Below are positions 7,054-13,218 of a stretch of DNA of 31,943 nt, piece by piece; the stretch's first letter is position 1; every line of letters starts with the position of its first letter. A program made the position numbers and the translations under genes. Origin of the DNA: JBNJEM01 sp051745935. GTDB lineage: Bacteria; Planctomycetota; Planctomycetia; Pirellulales; Pirellulaceae. The stretch covers positions 1-31,943 of the forward strand of contig JBNJEM010000010.1 in the NCBI GenBank assembly GCA_051745935.1. The letters are read 5' to 3'. The notes under the pieces were generated by a model. It searched no databases. It was not told the origin of the DNA and saw only the letters and a program-made list of their open reading frames with translations.

Positions 7054-7066
7054 CGCCCTGGCGTTC

Positions 7067-7666
7067 ATGTTCGGCGAATTCGCCATTGATAATGGGCAAC
7101 AGGCAGTGACCGTGTTCGCTCAAGGCTGCTCAAGAAACATCAATCCTGCCTGCGGCCAGTCTGAAATGTGGCGGGAGAAAGCGGCGGTTTTCGCGGAAGC
7201 GGCGGTGGATGCGGCCCAGCGAGCAGTTCCCATCCAGGGACCAGTCCCAGTCAGCTATGACCGGCGCCACGTGCTGGTGCCACGTCGAGATCCGGCAGAT
7301 CAGCGCGCCGGAGCGATTACCAGGTTGGGATGGCGACGGGAATCGTTTGAGTCCGCCGAGAAAGGCATGGCGAAGTTGCCGGATACTCGCGAAGTCCCGG
7401 TCTCCGCTGCACGGATCGCCCCGCTGGGCATCGCTACGAACGCTGGAGAGCTTTTCGTGGAGTGGGGAATCGACATCAAGAAACGCTCGCCGGTTCCCCA
7501 CACGATCGTATGCGGGCCGACGAATGACTGGATTGGCTATGAACCAACGGCGCAAGCCTTTGCGCATGAAGGCCATGAGGCCCTGGCGGGTGTGAATTTC
7601 GTGAGCCTCAAGGGGATCAAGAATCTGGTGAACACGGCGTTGGAGCGACTGGTGAGCGAGCGGTGA
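7067..7666 (+). pseudogene. C-terminal remnant of a neutral-ceramidase-like protein
   Basis: The last part of this 199-codon frame (IAPLGIATNAGELFVEWGID, then IKKRSPVPHTIVCGPTNDWI, GYEPT and GHE) matches the C-terminal catalytic-domain segment of neutral/alkaline ceramidase-like hydrolases, where a PGE(L/P)F motif is followed by NDxxGYxPT. The N-terminal metal-binding half is missing, and the first 60 residues do not look like a protein start. A strong terminator follows at 7688. I treat it as a gene fragment. A functional short protein is less likely. Confidence 0.55.
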
Positions 7667-7687
7667 GCGAACGGTGAGCCGCCGGAA

Positions 7688-7718
7688 GGCGGGGTGCCGA
7701 TGGTGCCCGCCGTTTTTT
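7688..7718 (+). terminator. Rho-independent terminator
   Basis: GGCGGGGTGCC and GGTGCCCGCC form a stem of about 10-11 bp with a GAT loop, followed by TTTTTT (7713-7718). It lies 22 bp after the stop of the ceramidase-like fragment, suggesting that this fragment once ended a real transcription unit. Confidence 0.75.
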
Positions 7719-7876
7719 GGCGCGGGTGTCAGTGACACCAGCAAGGGGATATTCTGGGGTAAAAACGGGTGTCAGACGTGGATAAGGGGAGGAGTGGCCT
7801 CAGTCATTAGATGGTCCAGGCAAGACCAAAAGAAGGGTGACTGTACACTGACTCACTGCTCCTGCTCCTGCTCCTG

Positions 7877-7975
7877 CACAGCTGGTAAACTGCCTACCTT
7901 AAGACCTTCGTTCTCGTACAGGGGACGTTCACCCCACAAGTCAATCGCCATGCCAGGCGTACCCAAGCATTGCAC
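7877..7975 (-). mobile_element. Group II intron 5' fragment (copy B)
   Basis: These 99 bp match 9832-9930 at 96 positions. Read on the minus strand, the segment begins next to the attC arm and contains GGGGTGAACGTCCCC (GGGGTGAAAGTCCCC in copy A), a typical group II domain I element. Homology stops abruptly at 7877, where a CTGCTC microsatellite (about 7857-7876) begins. The 3' part of the intron is missing. The last few bases next to the attC (GTGCAATG) may be attC rather than intron. Confidence 0.7.
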
Positions 7976-8045
7976 CGAAGTCGCCGACCAGCCGCTTCCT
8001 GATGGTGGCTCAACTCCGGCGACTCGGTGAATGCCGTCGTTCGCC
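7968..8045 (+). other. attC-like site 8, left core replaced by intron copy B
   Basis: The left arm CATTgCACCGAaGTCGCCG pairs with CGGCGACTCGGTGAATG on the right, with two unpaired left bases. The right core is GTTCGCC. The left core RYYYAAC is absent, and the intron fragment begins exactly where it should be. Confidence 0.8.
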
Positions 8046-8057
8046 CTTCCATGACCA

Positions 8058-8086
8058 TTGACACTACCGCAGTCGTCGGCTATACT
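8058..8086 (+). promoter_or_regulatory. Promoter of mazEF
   Basis: A consensus -35 TTGACA (8058-8063) is followed after 17 bp by -10 TATACT (8081-8086). It lies 13 bp after the attC right core and 28 bp before the mazE ATG, so the cassette carries its own strong promoter. Confidence 0.8.
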
Positions 8087-8087
8087 T

Positions 8088-8097
8088 TGGATATCCA
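8088..8097. promoter_or_regulatory. Palindromic operator candidate of mazEF
   Basis: The perfect 10-bp palindrome TGGATATCCA overlaps the expected transcription start, directly behind the -10 box. MazE-type antitoxins bind such palindromes to autoregulate (family knowledge). The link here is inferred. Confidence 0.5.
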
Positions 8098-8114
8098 TCA
8101 ATAAGGAGTGTGCC

Positions 8115-8363
8115 ATGGTCACGAAAATTCAGAAATGGGGCAACAGCCAGGGCTTGCGGATTAGCAGGCAACTGCTGGAGAGTGCGCGCTTGGCCGTTGG
8201 CGACGAAGTGGACGTGGATGTACGCGACGGTGCCATTGTCATCGCACCGGTCCAACAAGTGCGAGGCAAGCACAGCCTTGATGACCTAGTCCGACGGATC
8301 CCCAAGGACTACGAGCCGACCGGTGAGGAATGGGGCGGCCCCGCCGGCACGGAGGTCTGGTAG
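8115..8363 (+). CDS. mazE: MazE-family antitoxin
   Basis: This 82-residue protein has the AbrB/MazE swapped-hairpin N-terminus (TKIQKWGNSQGLRISRQLLE, then VGDEVDVDVRDGAIVIAPV) and a flexible acidic tail (DYEPTGEEWGGPAG) that would wrap the toxin. ATG 8115 is supported by AAGGAG at 8103-8108 and by the family N-terminus. The toxin GTG follows the TAG stop with no gap. Confidence 0.95.
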   Translation: MVTKIQKWGNSQGLRISRQLLESARLAVGDEVDVDVRDGAIVIAPVQQVRGKHSLDDLVRRIPKDYEPTGEEWGGPAGTEVW

Positions 8364-8699
8364 GTGGGAGCCTACACCCCCAAAAAGGGTGACTTCGTAG
8401 CTCTGACCTTCCACCCGCAGGCAGGGCACGAACAGAAGGGCCGCCGTCCGGCCCTCATCGTGAGCAACGACATGTTCAACCGGCATACGGGGATGGCCAT
8501 TGCGTGCCCCATCACCAACACAGATCGCCATTATCCCTTCCATGTGGCGGTCGGAGAGGGCTTGCCTATTACGGGATTCGTGATGGTGGATCAGGTGAAA
8601 TCCACGGATTTCCGTGCCCGCCGTGCCAAGCGAATCGGGAAAGCTCCAGACGCCCTACTGAACGAAGTGTTGGCAGTGCTCGACGCCTGTATGTATTGA
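8364..8699 (+). CDS. mazF: MazF-family endoribonuclease toxin
   Basis: This 111-residue protein begins with YTPKKGDFVALTFHPQAGHE and continues with KGRRPALIVSNDMFN, the conserved G-D-hydrophobic start and RPALIVS loop of MazF/PemK ribonucleases. It also has ACPITNTDRHYPFHV and FVMVDQVKSTDFRAR. It would cleave mRNA at short motifs when freed from MazE. Its GTG start abuts the mazE stop. The TGA stop lies immediately before the attC site interrupted by intron copy A. Confidence 0.95.
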   Translation: MGAYTPKKGDFVALTFHPQAGHEQKGRRPALIVSNDMFNRHTGMAIACPITNTDRHYPFHVAVGEGLPITGFVMVDQVKSTDFRARRAKRIGKAPDALLNEVLAVLDACMY

Positions 8700-8705
8700 A
8701 GGACG

Positions 8706-9930
8706 AAATCGGGTAAGGGCGCCCGTTGCCGGGCACCCTCCCCACACCTAGCATGCGGGTCCGCACTAGGCGGTTCCGCGAAGTGGAGCCAGGTCGCTCC
8801 AGAGTTGCTTTAACGAAAGCAGTCCTTGTTGCTCCAGCCATTTGTTGGGCAGCGCATCACGACGTCATGTTGGACTCGGTCGAAAAACTTCGACCAATCA
8901 ACGTCGACGCAATGCGTGTGGCCCTGCCGGATGATCCGTTGCACTTGCTTCGCGGCTCCGTGGGCGGATCGGTTGGGGCGAAAACCGAAGCTCGATTCCG
9001 AGAACGTCGGGTCGAACGTCGGCGTCAGGACTTGGCAGGTGGCTTGTTGGATGAGCCGGTCGATCACGCTTGGAATGCCGAGCAACCTCTCACCGCCACC
9101 GTCTTTCGGGATCATTTTTCGACGAACCGGCGAGGGCCGATACGTCCCGTCCAAGAGCTGTTGTCTTACCATTGGCCAGTTTTCACGGGCCCAGCCCTCG
9201 AACTGCTTGATCGTCACGCCATCCGGACCGGGAGCTCCCCGGTTCCGTTTGACTTGACGCCACGCTCGTTCGAGGTTGCCTGGTGCAACCACAAGCTCCA
9301 TCAAAGCGTCTTCTGACGACGTCCTCAAGGCTGGCTGATCGTCGAGCGCCGGATCGGTTGGCTGCGGTCGGAGCATTTTCGCGAGCGGCATCATTTCGTC
9401 TTCCTGGTGGAAGTCAAGCTTCTGCTGCACGGCACCTCGATCCGAGTTCATCGGTAGCTCCTCCTTGTTCTTCATGATTCGGCCCTTCCGACCGCCAGTG
9501 GCGTATGGCGGGTTCGTCGTATGGTCTCTGCTGACTGCTGGAACCGCCGGGCGGCTTTCACCGTCCGGCTCCGGCTTTCGGCCTGAAGCCTACTCCCGGA
9601 CCTGGGTTCCAGCCCTCCCTGGATAAGACGATTGGCTTTCGCTGCACAAGCTCCCGATTTACCTATGCGGAGGAACGAAGACGGCTTCGCGGTGGTGGGC
9701 CCGCTCGCCGATCCGCACCGGCCTTGTATCGGGTTTCTGTCCGTAGCCTCGCAGCTTTGAGGCGACGCTTCCTCCCCACGGTCGGTTGCCCTTCCGCAGT
9801 TGCGGGCCTCTAGTACTTGTTCAATCGGAGTCACAGCTGGTAAACTGCCTACCTTAAGACCTTCGTTCTCGTACAGGGGACTTTCACCCCACAAGTCAAT
9901 CGCCATGCCAGGCGTACCCAAGCGATGCAC
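8706..9930 (-). mobile_element. Group II intron copy A, internally deleted
   Basis: Read on the minus strand, the 5' end lies at about 9922-9930 and carries the domain I segment shared with copy B. The RT ORF follows, then a domain V-like hairpin CCTAG-TGCGG...CCGCATG-CTAGG (near 8746-8770), a domain VI-like stem GGGTGCCC/GGGCGCCC (near 8718-8737), and a 3' end near ACCCGAT (8708). At about 1.2 kb it is much shorter than an intact intron of this type, because the central part of the RT is deleted. Its strand is opposite to the cassette genes. Confidence 0.75.
8766..9451 (-). pseudogene. ltrA: Group II intron reverse transcriptase/maturase, internally deleted
   Basis: The N-terminal 200 residues are intact RT: RAWRQVKRNRGAPGPDGVTI, VRRKMIPKDGGGERLLGIPS, SFGFRPNRSAHGA, and VDVDWSKFFDRVQHD. 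The reading then jumps near 8855-8862, in another frame, to LPNKWLEQQGLLSLKQLWSD with LAPLRGTA before a TAG at 8766-8768, which is the usual C-terminus of these proteins. Palm residues including YADD, the thumb/X domain and any endonuclease are gone. ATG 9451 is preferred over 9475 because AGGAGG lies just upstream. Confidence 0.85.
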
Positions 9931-10048
9931 GCGCGCGGCGATGGCGGCCGGAGCCCGAATGGATGATCCCTCGTCGCCGCCCCGTGATCGGTGTCGTTCG
10001 GGCACTCAAGCCACACGCACGATTTGATGCCGTCATCGAGGCGCACAC

Positions 10049-10480
10049 TTGGTCCGCGAAATCCACCCTGATCATCTGTACCTTGGCAACGCAATGGACG
10101 CCCGCGACTTGCGCCTACTCTACGACAATCGCATCGCCGCCGTCGTTGATCTCGCTGTCGATGAACCGCCGGCTCAATTGGCCCGCGACATGATCTACTG
10201 TCGCATCCCGCTCAATGACGGTGACGGCAACTCAACCGCCATCATCGAAATGGCCGTACGTTGCGTCGTCACGCTAATCGAAAAAGACATTCGAACAATG
10301 GTGGCTTGCAGCGCCGGGATGAGCCGCTCGCCAGCGATCGCGGCCGCGGCGATGGCGATTCTCACACGCACGCCAGCGGATGACTGCCTAACCACCATCA
10401 CATCCCATGCCCCCCACGATGTTTCACCGATACTATGGCCGCGCGTCAAAACCGTGTACAATGAAATAGTTGGGAATTGA
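10049..10480 (+). CDS. Dual-specificity-type protein phosphatase
   Basis: This 143-residue cytoplasmic protein starts at a TTG with GAGG upstream. It shows LYLGNAMDARD at the N-terminus (compare LYLGN/WIGNA in DSP phosphatases), LNDGDG at about 56-61, and the phosphatase loop VACSAGMSRSP with Cys87-x5-Arg93. The residue usually His before the Cys is Ala here, which is tolerated in some members. It would remove phosphate from Tyr/Ser/Thr residues or other phospho-substrates. It starts 47 bp after attC site 9. Confidence 0.8.
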   Translation: MVREIHPDHLYLGNAMDARDLRLLYDNRIAAVVDLAVDEPPAQLARDMIYCRIPLNDGDGNSTAIIEMAVRCVVTLIEKDIRTMVACSAGMSRSPAIAAAAMAILTRTPADDCLTTITSHAPHDVSPILWPRVKTVYNEIVGN

Positions 10481-10496
10481 GCCACGGAGACAAACC

Positions 10497-10703
10497 ATGT
10501 CCGAGACTGCCGCCCAATTGTTGGCAACATTTGATACGCTTGAACCGCAAGAACAACACGAGCTGTTGACCGAGTTGCTCCGACGTAGCGGGGCATTGCC
10601 AGACACGTTCTTAACCGACGATCATTTGGTGGGGCTCGCGGACGATTTGTTCCAAGCGCTGGATGCGGAGGAAACGGATGGCCGCGAATCCCACGCGAGG
10701 TGA
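10497..10703 (+). CDS. Small antitoxin of a MazF/PemK-like module
   Basis: This 68-residue acidic protein has two amphipathic helices (TFDTLEPQEQHELLTELLRR, then LADDLFQALDAEE). It resembles small acidic partners that precede MazF/PemK-like toxins. A CGGAGA motif precedes the ATG. The last 26 bp overlap the toxin gene, giving coupled translation. The antitoxin role comes from context. No separate attC lies between this gene and the phosphatase gene. Confidence 0.7.
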   Translation: MSETAAQLLATFDTLEPQEQHELLTELLRRSGALPDTFLTDDHLVGLADDLFQALDAEETDGRESHAR

Positions 10704-11010
10704 GGTCTGGTTGGTGGATTTGGGAATGGTCGCGAAGGTCCGGCCGTGCCTGGTCTTAAGTATTACTGCCGACGGTGAAAACGATCGTGTTCTGACGACG
10801 GTGATCCCGCACACAACAAGCACGCGAGAATCTCGATTCGAAGTATTGTCGGAGGTTCGGTTCCTGAAGGCAGGGGCATTCGATGCGCAGAATGTCGTGA
10901 CCATTCCACCCGTCAAACTAATTCGGCGTCTCGGAGCTTTACCCGTTGATCAAATGGCGGCAGTCGAGGCGGCTGTAAAACTGTGGCTCGGATTCAAAAC
11001 TAACGCGTAG
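10678..11010 (+). CDS. MazF/PemK-family toxin
   Basis: This 110-residue protein contains TRGEVWLVDLGMVAKVRPCL, then VLS, and later VLTTVIPHTTSTRESRFEV, FLKAGAFDAQNVVTIP and KLIRRLG. This is the PemK/MazF core, with GEVW near the start and the RPxLVLS loop. ATG 10678 is chosen because GGAGG lies 9-14 bp upstream and the N-terminus fits the family. It is likely a sequence-specific mRNA interferase. AttC site 10 follows the stop. Confidence 0.9.
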   Translation: MAANPTRGEVWLVDLGMVAKVRPCLVLSITADGENDRVLTTVIPHTTSTRESRFEVLSEVRFLKAGAFDAQNVVTIPPVKLIRRLGALPVDQMAAVEAAVKLWLGFKTNA

Positions 11011-11016
11011 AACGTG

Positions 11017-11102
11017 GCCGAACCACGCGATGCAGCGGAGCGGGAACACGCGTGTTGAAAATGGCAAGTCAACTCCCCGTCCGCTGATCGCCAACGTTCG
11101 GC
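11017..11102 (+). other. attC-like site 10
   Basis: The left arm GCGATgCAGCGGAgCGGG pairs with CCCGTCCGCTGATCGC on the right. The outer cores are GCCGAAC and GTTCGGC. The two unpaired bases again lie in the left arm. The pattern GCGATGCAG...CTGATCGC is shared with site 11. Confidence 0.9.
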
Positions 11103-11151
11103 GAGAGAATCGGCGACAGCTGTGACGGAGTTGACCCTTGGGGCGCGACGC

Positions 11152-11442
11152 ATGCCAGTAAAGTTTAAGTGGGACGGGGTGAAGGCCGCTTTGAGTGTCA
11201 CGAAACATGGCGTCACATTCGACGAAGCCAGCACGGTTTTCGGCGACCCGCTTGCCGTCATCTTTGACGATGAGGAGCATTGCGTGGATGAAATTCGCGA
11301 GATTATCATCGGTCACTCCATCCTTGAGCGACTGTTGTTGGTGTCTTTCACGGAACGTGGTGACGACACGGTCCGGATCATTAGCGCGAGAAAAGCAACG
11401 AAAAGAGAGCGAAAAGATTATGAGCAAGGCACCCGCCGATAA
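11152..11442 (+). CDS. brnT: BrnT-family toxin (second copy)
   Basis: This 96-residue protein contains VKFKWDGVKAALSVTKHGVT, then FDEASTVFGDPLAVIFDDEE, and IRIISARKATKRERKDYEQG, the BrnT outline. An in-frame GTG at 11122 could extend it by ten residues, but the ATG gives the family start. It differs clearly from the first copy at 2085, so the two are not a recent duplication. It is translationally coupled to the next gene through a 23-bp overlap. Confidence 0.9.
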   Translation: MPVKFKWDGVKAALSVTKHGVTFDEASTVFGDPLAVIFDDEEHCVDEIREIIIGHSILERLLLVSFTERGDDTVRIISARKATKRERKDYEQGTRR

Positions 11443-11653
11443 CGACACTGGTGGCACAAGTGACGAACTTCGCGACGAATATCGGTTCGACTATTCAAGA
11501 GCGAAGCCAAACCGGTTCGCATCGCGAGTGGACGAGGACCGCCTCGTCGTCGCCTTGGATCCGGACGTATCCGCCGTCTTTACGACACCGGAGGCAGTGA
11601 ACAAGGCCTTGCGCGCATTAATCGAGGCCATGCCGACAACGACGGACGGCTAA
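11420..11653 (+). CDS. Antitoxin partner of BrnT (second copy)
   Basis: This 77-residue protein contains DELRDEYRFDYSRAKPNRFA, then LVVALDPDVSAVFTTPEAVN and KALRAL. It shares the DELRxEYxFxxxR start and the V(A/V)LxxDVxxxF...AVNxALR tail with the partner of the first BrnT, so both modules use the same antitoxin type. The ATG lies inside the toxin gene. The role is inferred from this consistent pairing. Confidence 0.75.
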   Translation: MSKAPADNDTGGTSDELRDEYRFDYSRAKPNRFASRVDEDRLVVALDPDVSAVFTTPEAVNKALRALIEAMPTTTDG

Positions 11654-11661
11654 GGCTGTCG

Positions 11662-12057
11662 TTGGTGTCTGGCGGCTTGGTAAGAAGCCTCGGCGAACAA
11701 GAGATATGCGGATTGCTCGAATGGTACATTTGCGGGTGCATTCCATACGGCCCCAACAATCTCGGTGGTTGGTGGTCTGATGGCATGATCCATCTTGAAA
11801 TAGCCAATCCCGAAACGGACCGTTTTAAACTGCTTGGTGTGACTTGGATCGACTCTCTTGGAATCGCACCGTTCGAAATTGACTTGGAACTCGCCCGAAC
11901 AAGTGACGACTTCACGGCCAAGTCGTCGCCGTTTGGCGTAAAGTACGAATTGTCAGGCGAAATCGGACGTCCGGGCCATCAACCGGCCGCCGTGCTTTCG
12001 GGATGGATCGTGGAAGACGATAACACGCCCCGGTTGGTAACTGCCTACCCAGGATAA
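11662..12057 (+). CDS. Unknown protein upstream of a DUF4926 gene
   Basis: This 131-residue soluble protein starts at TTG 11662 or GTG 11665, eight bases after the previous stop. It has a Trp/Gly-rich middle (LLEWYICGCIPYGPNN and LGGWWSDGMIHLEIA) and a beta-rich second half ending in SGWIVEDDN. I do not recognise the family. It is packed tightly with a DUF4926 gene (5-bp gap), so the two may work together. No attC separates it from the BrnT module, although a core-like remnant lies at the junction. Confidence 0.65.
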   Translation: MVSGGLVRSLGEQEICGLLEWYICGCIPYGPNNLGGWWSDGMIHLEIANPETDRFKLLGVTWIDSLGIAPFEIDLELARTSDDFTAKSSPFGVKYELSGEIGRPGHQPAAVLSGWIVEDDNTPRLVTAYPG

Positions 12058-12062
12058 GAACA

Positions 12063-12248
12063 ATGCTCGCGGAACACTCGATTGTCGTGCTGACGCGTGA
12101 CGTGCCAGAGGCGGGGCTTCATACAGGCGACGTTGGTGCGATTGTTCATGTCTACCGGCAAGGCGTCGCTTACGAAGTCGAGTTCGTTGACGGGGATGGG
12201 ACGACCATCGCGTTGATGACACTTGACTCCGACGATGTTCGGACATGA
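12063..12248 (+). CDS. DUF4926-family small protein
   Basis: This 61-residue protein (EHSIVVLTRDVPEAGLHTGD, then VGAIVHVYRQGVAYEVEFVD followed by GDGTTIALMTL) matches DUF4926: D(V/I)VVLTxDLPExGLxxGDVGxVVxVYxxGxAYEVEF. The fold should be a small SH3-like barrel. The function is unknown. Such genes often sit beside toxin-like or other unknown small genes, and here a PIN gene follows 6 bp later. Confidence 0.85.
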   Translation: MLAEHSIVVLTRDVPEAGLHTGDVGAIVHVYRQGVAYEVEFVDGDGTTIALMTLDSDDVRT

Positions 12249-12254
12249 CGGAAT

Positions 12255-12728
12255 ATGAGCAATCCGACAGTGTATCTTGAAACGACGGTGATCGGGCATA
12301 TTGCGGCGCGGCAGCAGGCCGACATTCTCGTCGCCGCACGCCAACTCACGTCACAACGATGGTGGGCTGTCCGTGATCGATACAAATTGGTCGTGTCCCA
12401 AATCGTCGTTGATGAATGTTCCGCTGGCGATGAATCCGCAGCATCGGAACGTCTTGCGTTGATAGCCAACATACCCATCCTCGCTGTGTCGGCCGACGCA
12501 AGGGAACGTGCAGGCAGTGTGATGCTCCGGCATGGAATCCCTGCATCTGAGCCGCGTGATGCCCTGCATATTGCCATAGCAGCGGTGAACGGGGTACAAT
12601 ACTTGGTGACGCTGAATTTCACGCACATTGCCAACGCGGAGACCAGATCGATTATCGAGCAGGCATGCCGAGATCATGGCTACGTTCCACCCGTGATCTG
12701 TTCGCCCAATGAGCTTTTGGGAAATTGA
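12255..12728 (+). CDS. PIN-domain (VapC-like) toxin
   Basis: This 157-residue protein has the PIN subfamily whose first acid is Glu: TVYLETTVIGHIAAR (Glu9), QIVVDECSAGD (Glu54), PRDALHIAIAAVNGVQYLVT (Asp102), then LNFTHIANAE (Asn121). These positions should coordinate the metal for RNA cleavage. The broken gene at 4433 is the same subfamily. The stop overlaps the start of the next small gene (TGATG), its likely antitoxin. Confidence 0.85.
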   Translation: MSNPTVYLETTVIGHIAARQQADILVAARQLTSQRWWAVRDRYKLVVSQIVVDECSAGDESAASERLALIANIPILAVSADARERAGSVMLRHGIPASEPRDALHIAIAAVNGVQYLVTLNFTHIANAETRSIIEQACRDHGYVPPVICSPNELLGN

Positions 12729-12949
12729 TGATGAGTGCTGACGCGATCAATGACGAGATCCTACGAATCAAGCGTGAACTTGCCGCTAGATTCGATACTG
12801 ATCTAGCTCGCATTGTTTCCGACGCCAAATCGCGGGAATGCAACGCAATCTCGCTACCACCGCGACGATGCGTGTCCGAACAAGGCGATGCAGTGGAGCG
12901 GCGGAACGGGCCGGTTTCAGGTGGGAAGTCAACGCCCGCCGCCCACTGA
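12728..12949 (+). CDS. Putative antitoxin of the PIN toxin, C-terminus reads into attC
   Basis: The start ATG overlaps the toxin TGA. The first 45 residues (ADAINDEILRIKRELAARFD, then TDLARIVSDAKSRE) look like the small helical antitoxin that follows PIN genes of this subfamily (IxDEIxRIKxEx..., RE). From about residue 50 the frame runs into attC site 11 and ends in it at 12947-12949, so the last 25 residues (EQGDAVERRNGPVSGG and beyond) are encoded by the recombination site. This suggests that the native stop was lost, perhaps by a frameshift near 12850. Confidence 0.55.
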   Translation: MMSADAINDEILRIKRELAARFDTDLARIVSDAKSRECNAISLPPRRCVSEQGDAVERRNGPVSGGKSTPAAH

Positions 12950-12964
12950 TCGCCCCCGTTACCG
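12875..12964 (+). other. attC-like site 11
   Basis: The left arm GGCGATgCAGTGGagCGGCG pairs with GCCGCCCACTGATCGCC on the right. The outer cores are TCCGAAC and GTTACCG. This is the last site found, and the array ends here. Confidence 0.9.
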
Positions 12965-13065
12965 CCTCGCGGTCAGCGTTGTCTGGTCGGCTGCGATCGC
13001 CACGATCGAATCCAAATCCGTTCTCCGCCGGCTCTATGGTAGAATAAACCTCACGAGGGATTCCC

Positions 13066-13218
13066 ATGTCATTTGTCGGGATTGATAACCCCGCGCGAAG
13101 TCGAACTCCCATCAGTTTGAACCCTTTACCGTTGAAGCTGTGTTTCCAGGTCGCTCGCGACTCGAAGCAGTGCTTCGTCTTGCCCAGTCGCCGCGATCAC
13201 CTGCAGGGCCACGGGTAA
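13066..13218 (+). CDS. Short frame at the right border of the array
   Basis: An ATG preceded by GAGGGA (13055-13060) and a possible -10 TAGAAT (13040-13045) opens a 50-codon frame that runs into the 3' end of the convergent amidase gene. The initiation signals look real, but the body after about residue 20 is antisense to the amidase. It is probably the start of a cassette gene whose remainder was lost. It may also be non-coding. Confidence 0.3.
   Translation: MSFVGIDNPARSRTPISLNPLPLKLCFQVARDSKQCFVLPSRRDHLQGHG

Larger units (their letters stand above)
8695..10002 (+). other. attC-like site 9, split by intron copy A
   Basis: The right part is clear: CGATgCACgcGCGGCGA-like arm (9923-9940) pairing with TCGCCGCCCCGTGATCG (9974-9990), right core GTTCGGG (9996-10002). 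The left core would be ATTGAAGGACG at 8695-8705 behind the mazF stop, on the far side of the intron. Compare GAACCACGCGATGCAG in site 10. Joining 8705 to 9923 restores a plausible attC. Confidence 0.65.

Noticed and set aside
7130..7744. A 204-codon minus-strand frame opposite the ceramidase-like fragment
   Set aside because: The plus strand carries the recognisable family motifs and a terminator in the right place.
7857..7876. Short CTGCTC tandem repeat, considered as a CRISPR or other array
   Set aside because: The unit is 6 bp without spacers. It is a simple microsatellite at the truncated end of intron copy B.
9472..10005. A 177-codon minus-strand frame over the intron 5' region
   Set aside because: It covers ribozyme domains and an attC arm. 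The codons reflect RNA structure rather than protein.
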